From positions 1 through 47,861 of IMG/VR virus record IMGVR_UViG_3300036766_000474: a stretch of DNA of 47,861 nucleotides. The stretch is one strand, 5' to 3'. A program made the translations under genes and the position numbers. Shown in pieces: positions 32,106-39,965 of this stretch. The notes beneath the pieces were generated by a model that had not been told where the DNA came from, made no database searches, and saw nothing but the letters and a program-made list of their open reading frames with translations. This stretch comes from a virus. Within the stretch, counting starts at the first letter, position 1; each line of letters opens with the position of its first letter.

Positions 32106-32579
32106 TTAGGGTTTGTCTACAGGAAATGTAGGCACTCCCTTTTTAGCAGCCTCGGAGATGAATTCTTCCGCGGCTCCACCCACCAGGGCTTCATGGCGTT
32201 CGGTGACGTCGAGTTGAAGGAATTCGTATACTTCTTCAGGACATTCGGTTAAAATAACGTCCCCCAAAGTATACGTTCCGTCTTCCCTTAACCCGTTGGC
32301 TTGGATTTCTGGGCTTGCGTTCCCTGCCAAAACTTCCTTGGCATTGGGTTCGCGGGTGATTTTATACCCCATTACATCCAACCGTGAGAGTTCGTTACCG
32401 TCGCCCTTGTCAGCCCAGAAGTAGTGGATTCCGGGTTTTCCTTTCACCTCAAGGCGGCTTTTACCTAGGCGTGCTCGAAGCTCATTGTAGCGCTTCTTGC
32501 GTCCCTCGGGCGTGAGATCTCCCACCTGTGGGGAGCTGGAAACTGTTACCGAGCTTGGTTTGACATCGTGAGTGGCCAT
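32106..32579 (-). CDS. Head-assembly region protein, 157 aa
   Basis: A mixed alpha/beta protein with a basic N-terminal half (LTPEGRKKRYNELRARLGKS) and GIHYFWADKGDGNELSRLD, VMGYKITREP and then an acidic tail. This shape recurs in conserved phage proteins between scaffold and capsid genes. Function not known. It overlaps the scaffold gene by 34 bases. Confidence 0.5.
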   Translation of the reverse strand: MATHDVKPSSVTVSSSPQVGDLTPEGRKKRYNELRARLGKSRLEVKGKPGIHYFWADKGDGNELSRLDVMGYKITREPNAKEVLAGNASPEIQANGLREDGTYTLGDVILTECPEEVYEFLQLDVTERHEALVGGAAEEFISEAAKKGVPTFPVDKP

Positions 32580-33229
32580 ACACCGTCCTCCATTCTCTTT
32601 ACTGCTTCACGGTAGGTGTCTTGTTTGATCCCCAACCGTTCGCAGATTTTTTCTTGGGTGGGGGTTAAAACCATCGGTGGTTGAGGGGTTTCTGGAGGAG
32701 GTGAGGGTGCTTCGGCGGTTGTGCGAGCGTTTGTGGAGGCTTCGTTGGTTAGGGTTTTCATGTTTAAGCCCACCACGTTGTAGTAAGCGGTTTCCCACAT
32801 TTCGGGGTCAGTCCGTTGCCATTCGTTAAGGGAGGACATAATGCGGTCGATTTCGGATTCAAACCGACTCCAGTTGTCTTTTCCCTGGCTCGCCAACATT
32901 TTGGCGGTCCTAATTAAAGTCCGCTGGACGGGGCCGGCAATTTGTTGGAACTCTTCTCGCCCAACCCCCTTCTGTGCGACCAGCATTTCGGCGGCTTTGT
33001 TTGGGTCGTTGTACCAATCCTCCTTTGTGATTTGGACGGATTGGGATTTGGATGGGGGAGGAGGCTGTTGAGTGGTTGCATTTGAAATTGCTTGCCTCGC
33101 TCTCTCCAGGATTTGGTTTTCGCGGTTTTGGTAGAATGAAGCTACCTCTGCCGGGGACTTACCAACCAGTTCAGGAGGAAGGCCTCCTGTTGCTACTCGG
33201 TCTTCGTTAGTAAATACGGGCTCTGCCAT
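32546..33229 (-). CDS. Scaffolding-like protein, 227 aa
   Basis: Acidic, helical and Pro/Gln-rich with no globular core (REN-QILERARQAISNATTQQ, PPPPSKSQ). The C-terminus is helical and basic (ICERLGIKQDTYREAVKRME), as scaffolds use to touch the coat protein. It sits between portal and capsid, the usual scaffold position. No protease motif. Its start overlaps the small coiled-coil gene. Confidence 0.6.
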   Translation of the reverse strand: MAEPVFTNEDRVATGGLPPELVGKSPAEVASFYQNRENQILERARQAISNATTQQPPPPSKSQSVQITKEDWYNDPNKAAEMLVAQKGVGREEFQQIAGPVQRTLIRTAKMLASQGKDNWSRFESEIDRIMSSLNEWQRTDPEMWETAYYNVVGLNMKTLTNEASTNARTTAEAPSPPPETPQPPMVLTPTQEKICERLGIKQDTYREAVKRMEDGVWPLTMSNQAR

Positions 33230-33428
33230 TTGCGTTTTTCTCTCTCTCTGCCTCTATCTGGGCTATCTCCTCTTGATGGAGGATTCGTTCTAGTTCTTTA
33301 TCGATCTCTTGGGGCAAGTATTGGAGTGCTCTCAATAGTTTTGCCCTTCCTTGAAGCCTATACAACTCCTCTATTGGTAGGTTGGGCTTCAGAAGATCCT
33401 GCACCACCACCGCCTGCAATCGCAGCAA
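33207..33428 (-). CDS. Small coiled-coil protein between portal and scaffold (non-ATG start)
   Basis: The frame ending at TAA 33207-33209 has no ATG but encodes a clean amphipathic helix (LPIEELYRLQGRAKLLRALQ, then IDKELERILHQEEIAQIEAE), so it looks genuinely coding. I place the start near the TTG at 33428 (GAGGAA just before it). The TTG at 33419 or GTG codons a little further on are alternatives. The first part overlaps the portal gene end. Small helical proteins of this kind often sit between portal and scaffold genes. Confidence 0.5.
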   Translation of the reverse strand: MLRLQAVVVQDLLKPNLPIEELYRLQGRAKLLRALQYLPQEIDKELERILHQEEIAQIEAEREKNANGRARIY

Positions 33429-35319
33429 TTCCTCTTGATAGGTCGCGTAGGTTTCCCTCTGAAACAGGCTCTTCAGTTGGTGGCATTCCCGCTTGCTCAG
33501 CTGTTTTAGCGATGTCTGGAGGGCTTTGACCTCCCAGGACTTTTCGCAGATCGGGCAACAGGTGGTTACGGTCGCCGACGTCGAAGACGAAGAGGAGGCG
33601 GCTTGCAAGGTCGTGCGCGCCATCGAGGACCTGAAGTAGGAGCTCCCTAACTGGAGTGTTTTCAGGCATGCTGACAACCATTTGAGCAGACTGCATAAGT
33701 TGGCTGTAGTATGCCGACATAGTGTTCGCCATAAGGAGGAGAGCGGTTCGGTCGGTTTCTCGGTTGGCGGAGGCGTCGCTTGCGGCGATGTCGAAAAAGA
33801 CCCCCCTGTAGTCCGGTTGTTCTTTAATTGCGAAGAGCTTCTGAAGGATTTGTCCATGTTCCCCCCACTGCGCGTATTCGCTTCCGGTAGTACGGAAGTC
33901 TCGGTAGGATGTGAAGATTAGACGACCCAGTTTGTTGAATGGATCGCGGAGCCGTTTGAGGTAGATGTCGAGGCGTTTGTTGCCCTCAGCCAACAACGCT
34001 AAGGTTGCGGAGTTGGCGTAAATCCCCCTTTTACCCTGCATGCTGCCGGCGCCGAAGCCTTGCATGGCGGGGGAAATGCCGGTATAGCGTTCTGCCAACT
34101 GCATGAGGGAAGCTTCTTCACCCAACAGGTCGTTGTACGAACTCCCTCCAGTAATCATTTCGAGGTCGTCCATGGCGTCAACTTCGAATACCTTGCCGGG
34201 GTACCATTCAGTGGAGGGGTTGCCGACTTCGGCCAACCGCTTTTTCTTCCATCCGGGGACGAGGGAGATGCTGTTGCCGTCTCTCCGAGCGTTGTGGATT
34301 TGAGCTTGCTCTTCCTGTGACTGTTCGAGGATTTCGGGGATTGCGTACCCTTGAAAAAGATCCTCCCTCGGCATGGTACGGAAATCAATGAAGGGGTCCA
34401 ATTCAGGTGAACTGTAGGGGTGGTGGTAAAGCTTCAAGAACGAAGTCTCATCCGCAATTAAAGGGTTAAAAACCGCCACCAACGGGAACCGCTTACCTGA
34501 TTGGAGTTCGTAGTCGAACCAAGCTTCTACGGCGGTAAAGGGTCGACTTACATCGGGGGTGAGAGCAATGCCGGCTTCACTTGCACTGGATTCGCGGGCG
34601 GAGCCTTCACTCCGGTTGCCGCTGTTGCCTTCCAACAGTTTCTTGCATGCTTCCTTATTCCACTGGCTGGAACTGGATTTGTACTCAACTTCCTCCTTCG
34701 CCAACCTCAACCGTTGGAACTTAATGAGGACGTGTTCGAGGGAAGAGGCCGTGACGGGGTAGGGGAAGAAGTCATCAAACGGGATTGGGTATAACTTGAC
34801 TCCCTCATAATCAAACGGTTTTTCGGTCGAACTTGTACCCGCACCCCCCTGCATTAAAAACTTTCTATCTTCCACCCACGGGGCTTTAAGGACGCACACA
34901 CCCGTTTTGTTGGTTAGAAACATTGTCATGTCTAACGGACGGTAGAATTTGATGTCGTAGTAGCAGACGGCTTCCAACCACTGAGCGCAGTGGTTAAGCC
35001 AGTCTTGGTGGACGCCTTCGATCTGGGTGCGGGGACGCCAAAACGGCTTCGTGCCGAAAATCAACCCCAACTCACGTGCGGTCAGGATGTCAGTATGCAT
35101 CCGAATCAGTTGGGGGACGAAGTTGGAGGCTTTGTAGAAGGGAGTGGTGCGGATTTTCTCAAGCGGCTTCCCCATGTAGTTGTCGACCCACCGACGGTAC
35201 TTACCATCGATTTGGTTGGTGCGGGATTCGACCGCTTGACGGAATTTGGTGGTGAGGTAGCCCGCCAGCTCTTTCTTTTTGTCGGGGGGTAGACCTTGCA
35301 CTTCGATTAGCCGGATCAT
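33358..35319 (-). CDS. Portal protein
   Basis: 653 residues. The order of segments fits the podovirus-type portal: a helical N-terminus (LTTKFRQAVESRTNQIDGKY), the clip/stem region (QEEQAQIHNARRDGNSISLV), the GGSSYNDLLGEEASLMQLAE turret/crown helix and a Gly/Ala-rich C-terminus. The gene directly follows the large terminase and precedes scaffold and capsid. The portal forms the dodecameric DNA gate. It overlaps the terminase gene by 4 bases. Confidence 0.8.
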   Translation of the reverse strand: MIRLIEVQGLPPDKKKELAGYLTTKFRQAVESRTNQIDGKYRRWVDNYMGKPLEKIRTTPFYKASNFVPQLIRMHTDILTARELGLIFGTKPFWRPRTQIEGVHQDWLNHCAQWLEAVCYYDIKFYRPLDMTMFLTNKTGVCVLKAPWVEDRKFLMQGGAGTSSTEKPFDYEGVKLYPIPFDDFFPYPVTASSLEHVLIKFQRLRLAKEEVEYKSSSSQWNKEACKKLLEGNSGNRSEGSARESSASEAGIALTPDVSRPFTAVEAWFDYELQSGKRFPLVAVFNPLIADETSFLKLYHHPYSSPELDPFIDFRTMPREDLFQGYAIPEILEQSQEEQAQIHNARRDGNSISLVPGWKKKRLAEVGNPSTEWYPGKVFEVDAMDDLEMITGGSSYNDLLGEEASLMQLAERYTGISPAMQGFGAGSMQGKRGIYANSATLALLAEGNKRLDIYLKRLRDPFNKLGRLIFTSYRDFRTTGSEYAQWGEHGQILQKLFAIKEQPDYRGVFFDIAASDASANRETDRTALLLMANTMSAYYSQLMQSAQMVVSMPENTPVRELLLQVLDGAHDLASRLLFVFDVGDRNHLLPDLRKVLGGQSPPDIAKTAEQAGMPPTEEPVSEGNLRDLSRGIAAIAGGGGAGSSEAQPTNRGVV

Positions 35320-36944
35320 ACGTACCCTCCAACTTCGTATTCTTGAGAGGTACGTTGCTGACGGTTTTTGTGTTCTTCTTCTTCGATCTTACGGCTTTCG
35401 AATTCTTCTTGGCTTAAGGGAGGACGGAGGTAGTGGATTGCGCCTGCCAAAGCGTCAAACTGGTCGACGAGGTCACCGTGAGGGAAGCTTGTGATTTGAC
35501 GACGGAGTTCAACCAACCCCTCACGGATGTAGAGACGTTCTTCCTCGACAACGTTTTGACACCACAAACGAATGCGTTCTTCCTTAATCGTTTTGCCACC
35601 GGGGGGCTTGGAGGGGAGGGGATTGAGCCGTTTGTGGGTTTTGTTACATACTCGACAAACAAGCTGGCTGAGAACTTCCCGCACAATCTCCTCAACTTCC
35701 TTCTGCGCCCCAACACACTCGTAGTAGTTGTTGTAGCAGAGGAATTGGTCGTTTAACATAAGCCACTTTTCGATGGCGGCGCGAAAACCGCAGTTGCGAG
35801 ACCAGGCGGCGAGGACGAAGACCCTACGTAGGTGGTCCATCCCCGCGAAGATAAGGGCGTTCTCTGCGGTAGCGCTTTTACCTCCCGCGGATGGGTCGTA
35901 AAACGAAACCCGAACGAGGTGACGAAGGTATACGGGCGCGGACCCGTCGGACGGCAACAATTTGTTTGCCCTACCTTCGTCATCCTCAACCACCCGAAAA
36001 CTCTTCAAGAGTTCTTCGGGAAAGTCCGCACCCTCTGGAGAGGACGGACGATTCATGTACTGGCAACTGAACTTGTAGTCTTTCTCACGCCGGCGGATTT
36101 CTTCCAACTTTGCGATTGAAAACCGTTCGGGGAAGATTACGCGGTCATCCTCGATCGCCGCGCGCTCGTACCAAGTGAACCCCATGGGACGTCCGGATTC
36201 GTGTGTTCCGAACGGGAGCTCGGCCATAATCCACCCGTACAGGTCGGCTCGACCGTACTTCCATCGTGTTCCGACTATTAGTTCTTCCGATGTCTCTTGA
36301 TCGTTTAGCAGGCCGGGGGCGTATTGGAACCATTCGATTGACTCCTTCATGACGGCCAAACTGTTGGCGGCTTTTTCTCCAATGATGTCGTCGTAAATAA
36401 TGATGTCGAAGTGGAAGCCGGTTCTTTTCGCCCCGACACCAGCTGTGGTGATTGTGGATTCGTCGAACGACTTCAAACGAGGGAGGAGGATTTCATCCTC
36501 AGCCCATTTGGTATTACCAATGTCGGGAGGGATGATTTCGGGGAATAGCCATTGAAGGAGTTGGTTGTTTTCGATCTGCCACTTGATGTCTCTTAACCCT
36601 TTTTCAGCTACCGAAGCAGACTCACCGACCATGAGGAAGCGAAGGTTCCGCGGATCGTCTTCGCCCCTTAAACCTCCCCCTACAAGCCGCCATAGAATGT
36701 ATGACTTCATAAGGGTGGACTTAAAGTGACCACGGGGGAGGAGGTAACCCCGCTTTAACTGTTGGATGGAAGACTGAACTTGGTCGCAAAAGGCGAGGTG
36801 GAGGGGGGCCAATTCGTTGTATCCGAGGATTGCTTTAGCAAAAAAATAAAGACTAGCGATTGCTTTCGACCGTAACGTGTCCCGAAGGTCTTCCGCCCTC
36901 CCCTCCGTCGCGGTCTTCATGATTTCGGTCTGGTCGAGGTTCAT
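35316..36944 (-). CDS. Terminase large subunit
   Basis: 542 residues with ATPase and nuclease parts. The Walker A-like loop is LLPRGHFKST (68-77), Walker B IIIYDDIIGE (181-190). The nuclease begins with FYDPSAGGKSATAENALIF (first catalytic Asp) and ends with DQFDALAGAIHYL (last Asp). Together these are the motor and RNase H-like nuclease of DNA packaging. It docks on the portal encoded next door. Its start overlaps the small subunit gene by 4 bases. Confidence 0.9.
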   Translation of the reverse strand: MNLDQTEIMKTATEGRAEDLRDTLRSKAIASLYFFAKAILGYNELAPLHLAFCDQVQSSIQQLKRGYLLPRGHFKSTLMKSYILWRLVGGGLRGEDDPRNLRFLMVGESASVAEKGLRDIKWQIENNQLLQWLFPEIIPPDIGNTKWAEDEILLPRLKSFDESTITTAGVGAKRTGFHFDIIIYDDIIGEKAANSLAVMKESIEWFQYAPGLLNDQETSEELIVGTRWKYGRADLYGWIMAELPFGTHESGRPMGFTWYERAAIEDDRVIFPERFSIAKLEEIRRREKDYKFSCQYMNRPSSPEGADFPEELLKSFRVVEDDEGRANKLLPSDGSAPVYLRHLVRVSFYDPSAGGKSATAENALIFAGMDHLRRVFVLAAWSRNCGFRAAIEKWLMLNDQFLCYNNYYECVGAQKEVEEIVREVLSQLVCRVCNKTHKRLNPLPSKPPGGKTIKEERIRLWCQNVVEEERLYIREGLVELRRQITSFPHGDLVDQFDALAGAIHYLRPPLSQEEFESRKIEEEEHKNRQQRTSQEYEVGGYV

Positions 36945-37414
36945 TGGGTAGTTTCACCCGGCAACTTCTTCCGCTCGTACTCGTCTACCTCAATCGCGGT
37001 TTTGGCGGAGTGGACCAACATCAGGGGGTCGACAAAATGATGCATTTGGTTGGCTTCAATCCGCTTGGTCCGCGAAACCTGAGGGTTGCGATCGAGGATG
37101 CTGTCGGCGGCTTTCAAGCGAACGATACTTTGTTCACAATCCATCAACTCCTTAAGGGTGTCAAGCGCTTTATCGGACGCTTCTTCCATCCTCTGTACAA
37201 TAGATTCCTTAGACGCTTTCAACTCCGCATCAACCTGTTCATACACCTGTTGGGAGTGTTCCCTCAACATCGTCAGGAAAGCGGTGTCGGATGCGTACTT
37301 CCTCACCGTACTGTATGAGATGGACATCTGTTGGGCGCACTCCTTCAGCATAAACCCCGCCAACAACAACCTCAACAGGTGTTCGTTCTTCACCATTTTC
37401 GCCGCTTCATGCAT
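36941..37414 (-). CDS. Terminase small subunit
   Basis: 157 residues with an N-terminal helix-turn-helix (LLLAGFMLKECAQQMSISYS, then TVRKYASD) and a long coiled coil (YEQVDAELKASKESIVQRME), the expected build of a terminase DNA-recognition subunit. It lies directly before the large subunit. The ATG at 37414 has no ribosome site. It follows a run of T that belongs to a terminator-like hairpin, so the later ATG at 37396 remains possible. Confidence 0.75.
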   Translation of the reverse strand: MHEAAKMVKNEHLLRLLLAGFMLKECAQQMSISYSTVRKYASDTAFLTMLREHSQQVYEQVDAELKASKESIVQRMEEASDKALDTLKELMDCEQSIVRLKAADSILDRNPQVSRTKRIEANQMHHFVDPLMLVHSAKTAIEVDEYERKKLPGETTQ

Positions 37415-37439
37415 AAAAAAAGGAAGGGAGACGGTCCCT
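37415..37439 (-). terminator. Terminator-like hairpin in the late leader
   Basis: Read leftward: AGGGA, loop CCGTC, TCCCT (37439 down to 37425), then TTCC and seven T (37421-37415) that run into the terS start codon. A 5-bp stem plus a T run is a modest intrinsic terminator. It lies about 55 bases after the predicted start of the leftward transcript, so it would stop late transcription unless overridden. Confidence 0.5.
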
Positions 37440-37501
37440 CAACCATCCCCCTTCGGGCCACGACCACGCACTCAATTGTTACACCCTTTCATGTTACGTG
37501 T

Positions 37502-37531
37502 ATTATACATCCAGTCAAGGGGTCATGTCAA
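37502..37531 (-). promoter_or_regulatory. Leftward sigma70-type promoter for the late operon
   Basis: On the - strand TTGACA (37531-37526), an 18-base spacer, then TATAAT (37507-37502): both hexamers match consensus. The start would be near 37495, about 80 bases before terS. Although the genes downstream are late genes, the promoter looks constitutive, which fits control at the following terminator or by a repressor at the nearby palindromes. Confidence 0.8.
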
Positions 37532-37572
37532 CCCCCATCTTTGAGAGGCCCAGGGCGTTACAAGTGCAGAGA

Positions 37573-37613
37573 CTTGACGGTCAAGGACGACCATTGGGCT
37601 TGCAAGTCAAGTC
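37573..37613. promoter_or_regulatory. Candidate operator cluster (CTTGAC/GTCAAG palindromes)
   Basis: CTTGACGGTCAAG at 37573-37585 is a palindrome around one central base. Close by are CTTGCAAG (37599-37606, perfect) and AAGTCAAGTC (37604-37613). A related AGTCAAGG lies inside the leftward promoter spacer (37513-37520). Repeated half-sites of one type next to a promoter suggest a repressor or activator site; the ribbon-helix-helix-like protein at 37774 is a possible binder. Confidence 0.4.
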
Positions 37614-37773
37614 TCCCTGATTTTCCCCCGGAACGTTTGGTGACCATGCTTAAGTACAGGCCGTAGGTCTGGACTTTGGGGGGGACCGGGGTCGCCAAAA
37701 TCGTTTCCTATATAAGCAATATCAGTCTTGGTACAACGGGACTGGGTTGCTTAGTAACAAAGGAGGTAACACC

Positions 37774-37977
37774 ATGAAGGCTAATATCGAACTGAGCGGT
37801 GACCTTGTCAGCAAGCTGAATCAGCTCAAGGTTACCAGAAGCGATAACACCCTCGATGAGCTTATCGTTCACTGCATCGAGCGGGGAGTGTATGATCTGA
37901 ACTACCGCACCAAGAGGAACAAGCAGCAGTGGGCGGAGTTCAAGGCGTATAGGAAGGAGCACCGCACGAAGAAGTAG
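37774..37977 (+). CDS. Ribbon-helix-helix-like regulator, 67 aa
   Basis: First gene of the rightward arm, with an excellent ribosome site (AAAGGAGGTAACACC). The N-terminal strand and two helices (ANIELSGDLVSKLNQL, then DNTLDELIVHCIERGV) resemble a MetJ/Arc fold. The C-terminus is very basic (YRKEHRTKK). It probably binds DNA and, by position next to the control region, may regulate it. The fold call rests on pattern only. Confidence 0.6.
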   Translation: MKANIELSGDLVSKLNQLKVTRSDNTLDELIVHCIERGVYDLNYRTKRNKQQWAEFKAYRKEHRTKK

Positions 37978-38021
37978 TGGTAAGTGAGGTAGTACATAAC
38001 TCGTAACTAACAGTAAGGCGC

Positions 38022-38035
38022 GGGCTTCCGAGCCC
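38022..38035 (+). other. Short hairpin between genes
   Basis: GGGCT, loop TCCG, AGCCC forms a tight 5-bp stem-loop with a stable-type tetraloop. No T run follows, so it is not a clear terminator. It may protect or separate the transcript of the 67-residue regulator from the nuclease gene at 38127. The rest of the 149-base gap shows nothing else. Confidence 0.35.
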
Positions 38036-38126
38036 CCCGTCTCGGTTGGTGTTTCCGACCCTGAGGTAGAGACTAAGACTGTAACAGATAGAGTAGTACA
38101 AACTTAAGGAGGAGGTTAGGACTGGG

Positions 38127-38456
38127 ATGACTTATAAGCCACAAGTTAAGTTCGACGAGGCGGCTACCAAGTTGGGTTGGACTCTGCTCTTCAGGGGTTG
38201 GCCTGACAGACTGGTAATTGATAGAGACGGTAACGCGTTCACGGTGGAAGTGAAAGCTCCACTTGAACCCATAACCTCTTACCAGCGAGAGATGTTCACC
38301 ATTCTCGAGTTGATGGGAGTAAGGGTATTCATCACAAGCGGTGACCCACAACAACTCATTCCGTGGAAGGAGTGGAAGGTGGCTGAGGGCAAGCGCGGTA
38401 AGCCGTTAACGTACAACTCATTCATGTCGTATCGGTGGAAGGAGAGAGGAGAGTAA
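38127..38456 (+). CDS. VRR-NUC-like PD-(D/E)XK nuclease, 109 aa
   Basis: The core RGWPDRLVIDRDGNAFTVEV followed by K gives the PD...ExK metal site, then a helix and a strand LMGVRVFI, as in VRR-NUC and related small resolvase-like nucleases. A ribosome site (AAGGAGGAGG) lies about 15 bases before the ATG. A close paralogue with a longer tail is at 40518. Expected to cut branched or flapped DNA during replication or recombination; the substrate is unknown. Confidence 0.72.
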   Translation: MTYKPQVKFDEAATKLGWTLLFRGWPDRLVIDRDGNAFTVEVKAPLEPITSYQREMFTILELMGVRVFITSGDPQQLIPWKEWKVAEGKRGKPLTYNSFMSYRWKERGE

Positions 38457-38479
38457 ATTCAAAATTCTCTAAATTCTTG

Positions 38480-38509
38480 TTGACAATCCGATCTCACTTG
38501 TAGTATAAT
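38480..38509 (+). promoter_or_regulatory. Early promoter P1
   Basis: TTGACA (38480-38485), 18-base spacer, TATAAT (38504-38509). Both boxes are consensus. It lacks the TTCCCACTGGAA element found at four other early promoters. Downstream, GAGAG/CTCTC (38521-38535) and GCGGG/CCCGC (38525-38543) can form two mutually exclusive hairpins before the ATG at 38557. Confidence 0.85.
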
Positions 38510-38556
38510 GAAAATAGATAGAGAGCGGGACTCTCAAACCCGCAGAATGGAGCATT

Positions 38557-38865
38557 ATGACCGACACACAGAAAGCGAACGAGCTGGCCAAGGGCATCGT
38601 GGCGACCAGCGTGAAGAATCATATCACCCACGTGGAGAACATTGCCAAGGCGCTCGGGGTCTCCGAGCCCGACGTGCAGAAGGTGATCAAGCAGTTGGCG
38701 TACCGGAAGACGTACAACCAGAAACCGGAGGTGAAGGCGAGACGGGCAGCCTACAACCACAGCCGGCAGAGTGCGATGAAGGCTCTGCGGTTGGCCATCC
38801 GGAGCAACCCGGATCTGCAGAAGGCCGTCACCGAGGCGACCAACCACCTCGTGAAGGTGGCGTAA
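38557..38865 (+). CDS. Small basic HTH-like protein, 102 aa
   Basis: Driven by the strong promoter P1. Residues 25-48 (HVENIAKALGVSEPDVQKVI) look like a helix-turn-helix, followed by a basic segment YNQKPEVKARRAAYNHSRQS seen in small phage DNA-associated proteins. Codons are strongly skewed to G/C third bases compared with neighbours, suggesting high expression. Likely an abundant early DNA- or RNA-binding protein; exact role unknown. Confidence 0.65.
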   Translation: MTDTQKANELAKGIVATSVKNHITHVENIAKALGVSEPDVQKVIKQLAYRKTYNQKPEVKARRAAYNHSRQSAMKALRLAIRSNPDLQKAVTEATNHLVKVA

Positions 38866-38934
38866 CGGGGAGGTTGAACGTTGAACGACCAACGGTGGGG
38901 TGCGCATACCACCAACGCACAGGAAGGGAGAACT

Positions 38935-39090
38935 ATGGACTGGTATAAGGACACTATCGACCGTCTTGAGCACGTTGTTCAGAATCTGAAAGCTGCTCAA
39001 GACCGCGGAGCGTTCGTTGGTGGTGACTACGGTGATGCTGTTGATGCCGCTATCACTATTGTTGAGTACCTTGTGGAAGAGACCGAGTAA
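38935..39090 (+). CDS. Hypothetical acidic protein, 51 aa
   Basis: ATG at 38935 with GGAAGGGAGA upstream. One amphipathic helix (WYKDTIDRLEHVVQNLKAAQ) and an acidic end (TIVEYLVEETE). No family recognised. A TTG at 38881 would add 18 residues but has no good ribosome site. Confidence 0.55.
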   Translation: MDWYKDTIDRLEHVVQNLKAAQDRGAFVGGDYGDAVDAAITIVEYLVEETE

Positions 39091-39106
39091 CACAAAAGGA
39101 GACAAC

Positions 39107-39292
39107 ATGCCAAACACCTACCAACGAAGGTGGGATTATAAAAGGGACCAGGAGATTGCTGCGCTGGATTGGTCGCTCGAACTCGTGGAGAGGGCAGTCA
39201 ACTCAGGCAACATTCCATCCATTTGGAACGACAACGACCGAATGAGGTTGGAGACGTTGATGGCGATGTTGAAGGAGAGGAGGGGGTATTAA
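39107..39292 (+). CDS. Hypothetical protein, 61 aa
   Basis: ATG at 39107 preceded by AAAAGGAGACAAC. Helical, charged protein (QEIAALDWSLELVERAVNSG, then RLETLMAMLKERRG). Unrecognised; one of the row of small early genes that may alter host functions. Confidence 0.55.
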   Translation: MPNTYQRRWDYKRDQEIAALDWSLELVERAVNSGNIPSIWNDNDRMRLETLMAMLKERRGY

Positions 39293-39304
39293 AGAGAGAA
39301 CTGA

Positions 39305-39346
39305 TTCCCACTGGAAGTTGATTTTCACACTCAAAAGGAGTATAAT
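39305..39346 (+). promoter_or_regulatory. Early promoter P2 with TTCCCACTGGAA element
   Basis: TTCCCACTGGAA (39305-39316), one base, TTGATT as -35 (39318-39323), 17-base spacer, TATAAT (39341-39346). The element has inverted arms TTCC/GGAA. The same layout recurs at 41219, 42726 and 43273. Confidence 0.85.
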
Positions 39347-39367
39347 TGGGAAAATGGAGAACGCAGA

Positions 39368-39634
39368 ATGAAACGCCACGCATGTCAACTGTGTCCGCAA
39401 CAAAAGAGGGGGGAACAGGAGGTTTCTGTTTCCCTCTTCCGATCCCTCAGGCAGTATTTCCACCACATTCTGGACCAGCATCCAACCACGAGTACGGCGT
39501 TGTTGAACTCGTGTAGGAGGGGATTAAAGGCTGTACAAGACCACGTTAGAAACAACAGACGACGGAGGACCAAATGCAGCAACAAACCACGCAACAGAAA
39601 AGGGCGGAAGATCCAGTCCGCCGTCCCTCAGTAA
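39368..39634 (+). CDS. Hypothetical basic protein, 88 aa
   Basis: First frame after P2, with GGAGAACGCAG before the ATG. The start carries CQLCPQQKR (one CxxC pair), then a helix (LFRSLRQYFHHILDQHP) and a very basic tail (NNRRRRTKCSNKPRNRKGRK) that overlaps the next gene by 61 bases. The tail composition may reflect the other frame. Possibly nucleic-acid binding; uncertain. Confidence 0.45.
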   Translation: MKRHACQLCPQQKRGEQEVSVSLFRSLRQYFHHILDQHPTTSTALLNSCRRGLKAVQDHVRNNRRRRTKCSNKPRNRKGRKIQSAVPQ

Positions 39635-39963
39635 AGTTGAACGGGAGGGAGATACCACGCAATGAGGCGGGAGATCCCTCTTTCGTTGACCTCTACTACG
39701 ACGCTGGAGTCAAGCGAGCAGACCTCAAAGCAGTGCTTGACGTGTTTGACGCTGATGAGGTTGTTCTCCTCGTCAACAAAGCCCTCTACCAGATGGAATA
39801 CTCACGCACGGTACACCGCAACCGCGCACAGAGGGAGAGGGATCTACAGAAGCCCATCAAACTGATTTTCAAGGAGATGTTTCCGCATCAGTCGTGGTTG
39901 AAGGCGACTGAAGGGCAGGTGGAGCAGTGTTTGGTGGAGTACAAAAGAAGGCAGGAGGGGTAA
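39574..39963 (+). CDS. Hypothetical protein, 129 aa
   Basis: A charged protein with a mixed core (FVDLYYDAGVKRADLKAVLD, VFDADEVVLLVNKALYQM) and a helical basic C-terminus. No motif recognised. Ribosome site GGAGGACCAA lies before the ATG. Good codon pattern; function unknown. Confidence 0.6.
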   Translation: MQQQTTQQKRAEDPVRRPSVKLNGREIPRNEAGDPSFVDLYYDAGVKRADLKAVLDVFDADEVVLLVNKALYQMEYSRTVHRNRAQRERDLQKPIKLIFKEMFPHQSWLKATEGQVEQCLVEYKRRQEG

Positions 39964-39965
39964 TC

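Larger units (their letters stand above)
37415..37773. other. Divergent control region between the late (-) and early (+) arms
   Basis: About 360 bases without a gene. On the - strand it holds a strong promoter and, just before terS, a terminator-like hairpin, both listed separately. In the middle is a cluster of CTTGAC/GTCAAG palindromic sites. On the + side, the leader before 37774 has a TATATAAG stretch at 37709-37716 but no convincing -35 box, so the rightward start may need an activator or use another polymerase. I see no RNA gene here. Confidence 0.6.

Noticed and set aside
33429-33857. Upstream extension of the small coiled-coil gene to a 216-residue protein
   Set aside because: The extension lies over the portal gene and is Ser/Thr-rich without structure; the portal frame is clearly the coding one there.
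37709-37716. Rightward promoter with TATATAAG as -10 before the 67-residue regulator
   Set aside because: No acceptable -35 lies 16-18 bases upstream (C/G-rich run), so I do not call a promoter.
38022-38035. Intrinsic terminator after the 67-residue gene
   Set aside because: The stem-loop is good but there is no T run after it.
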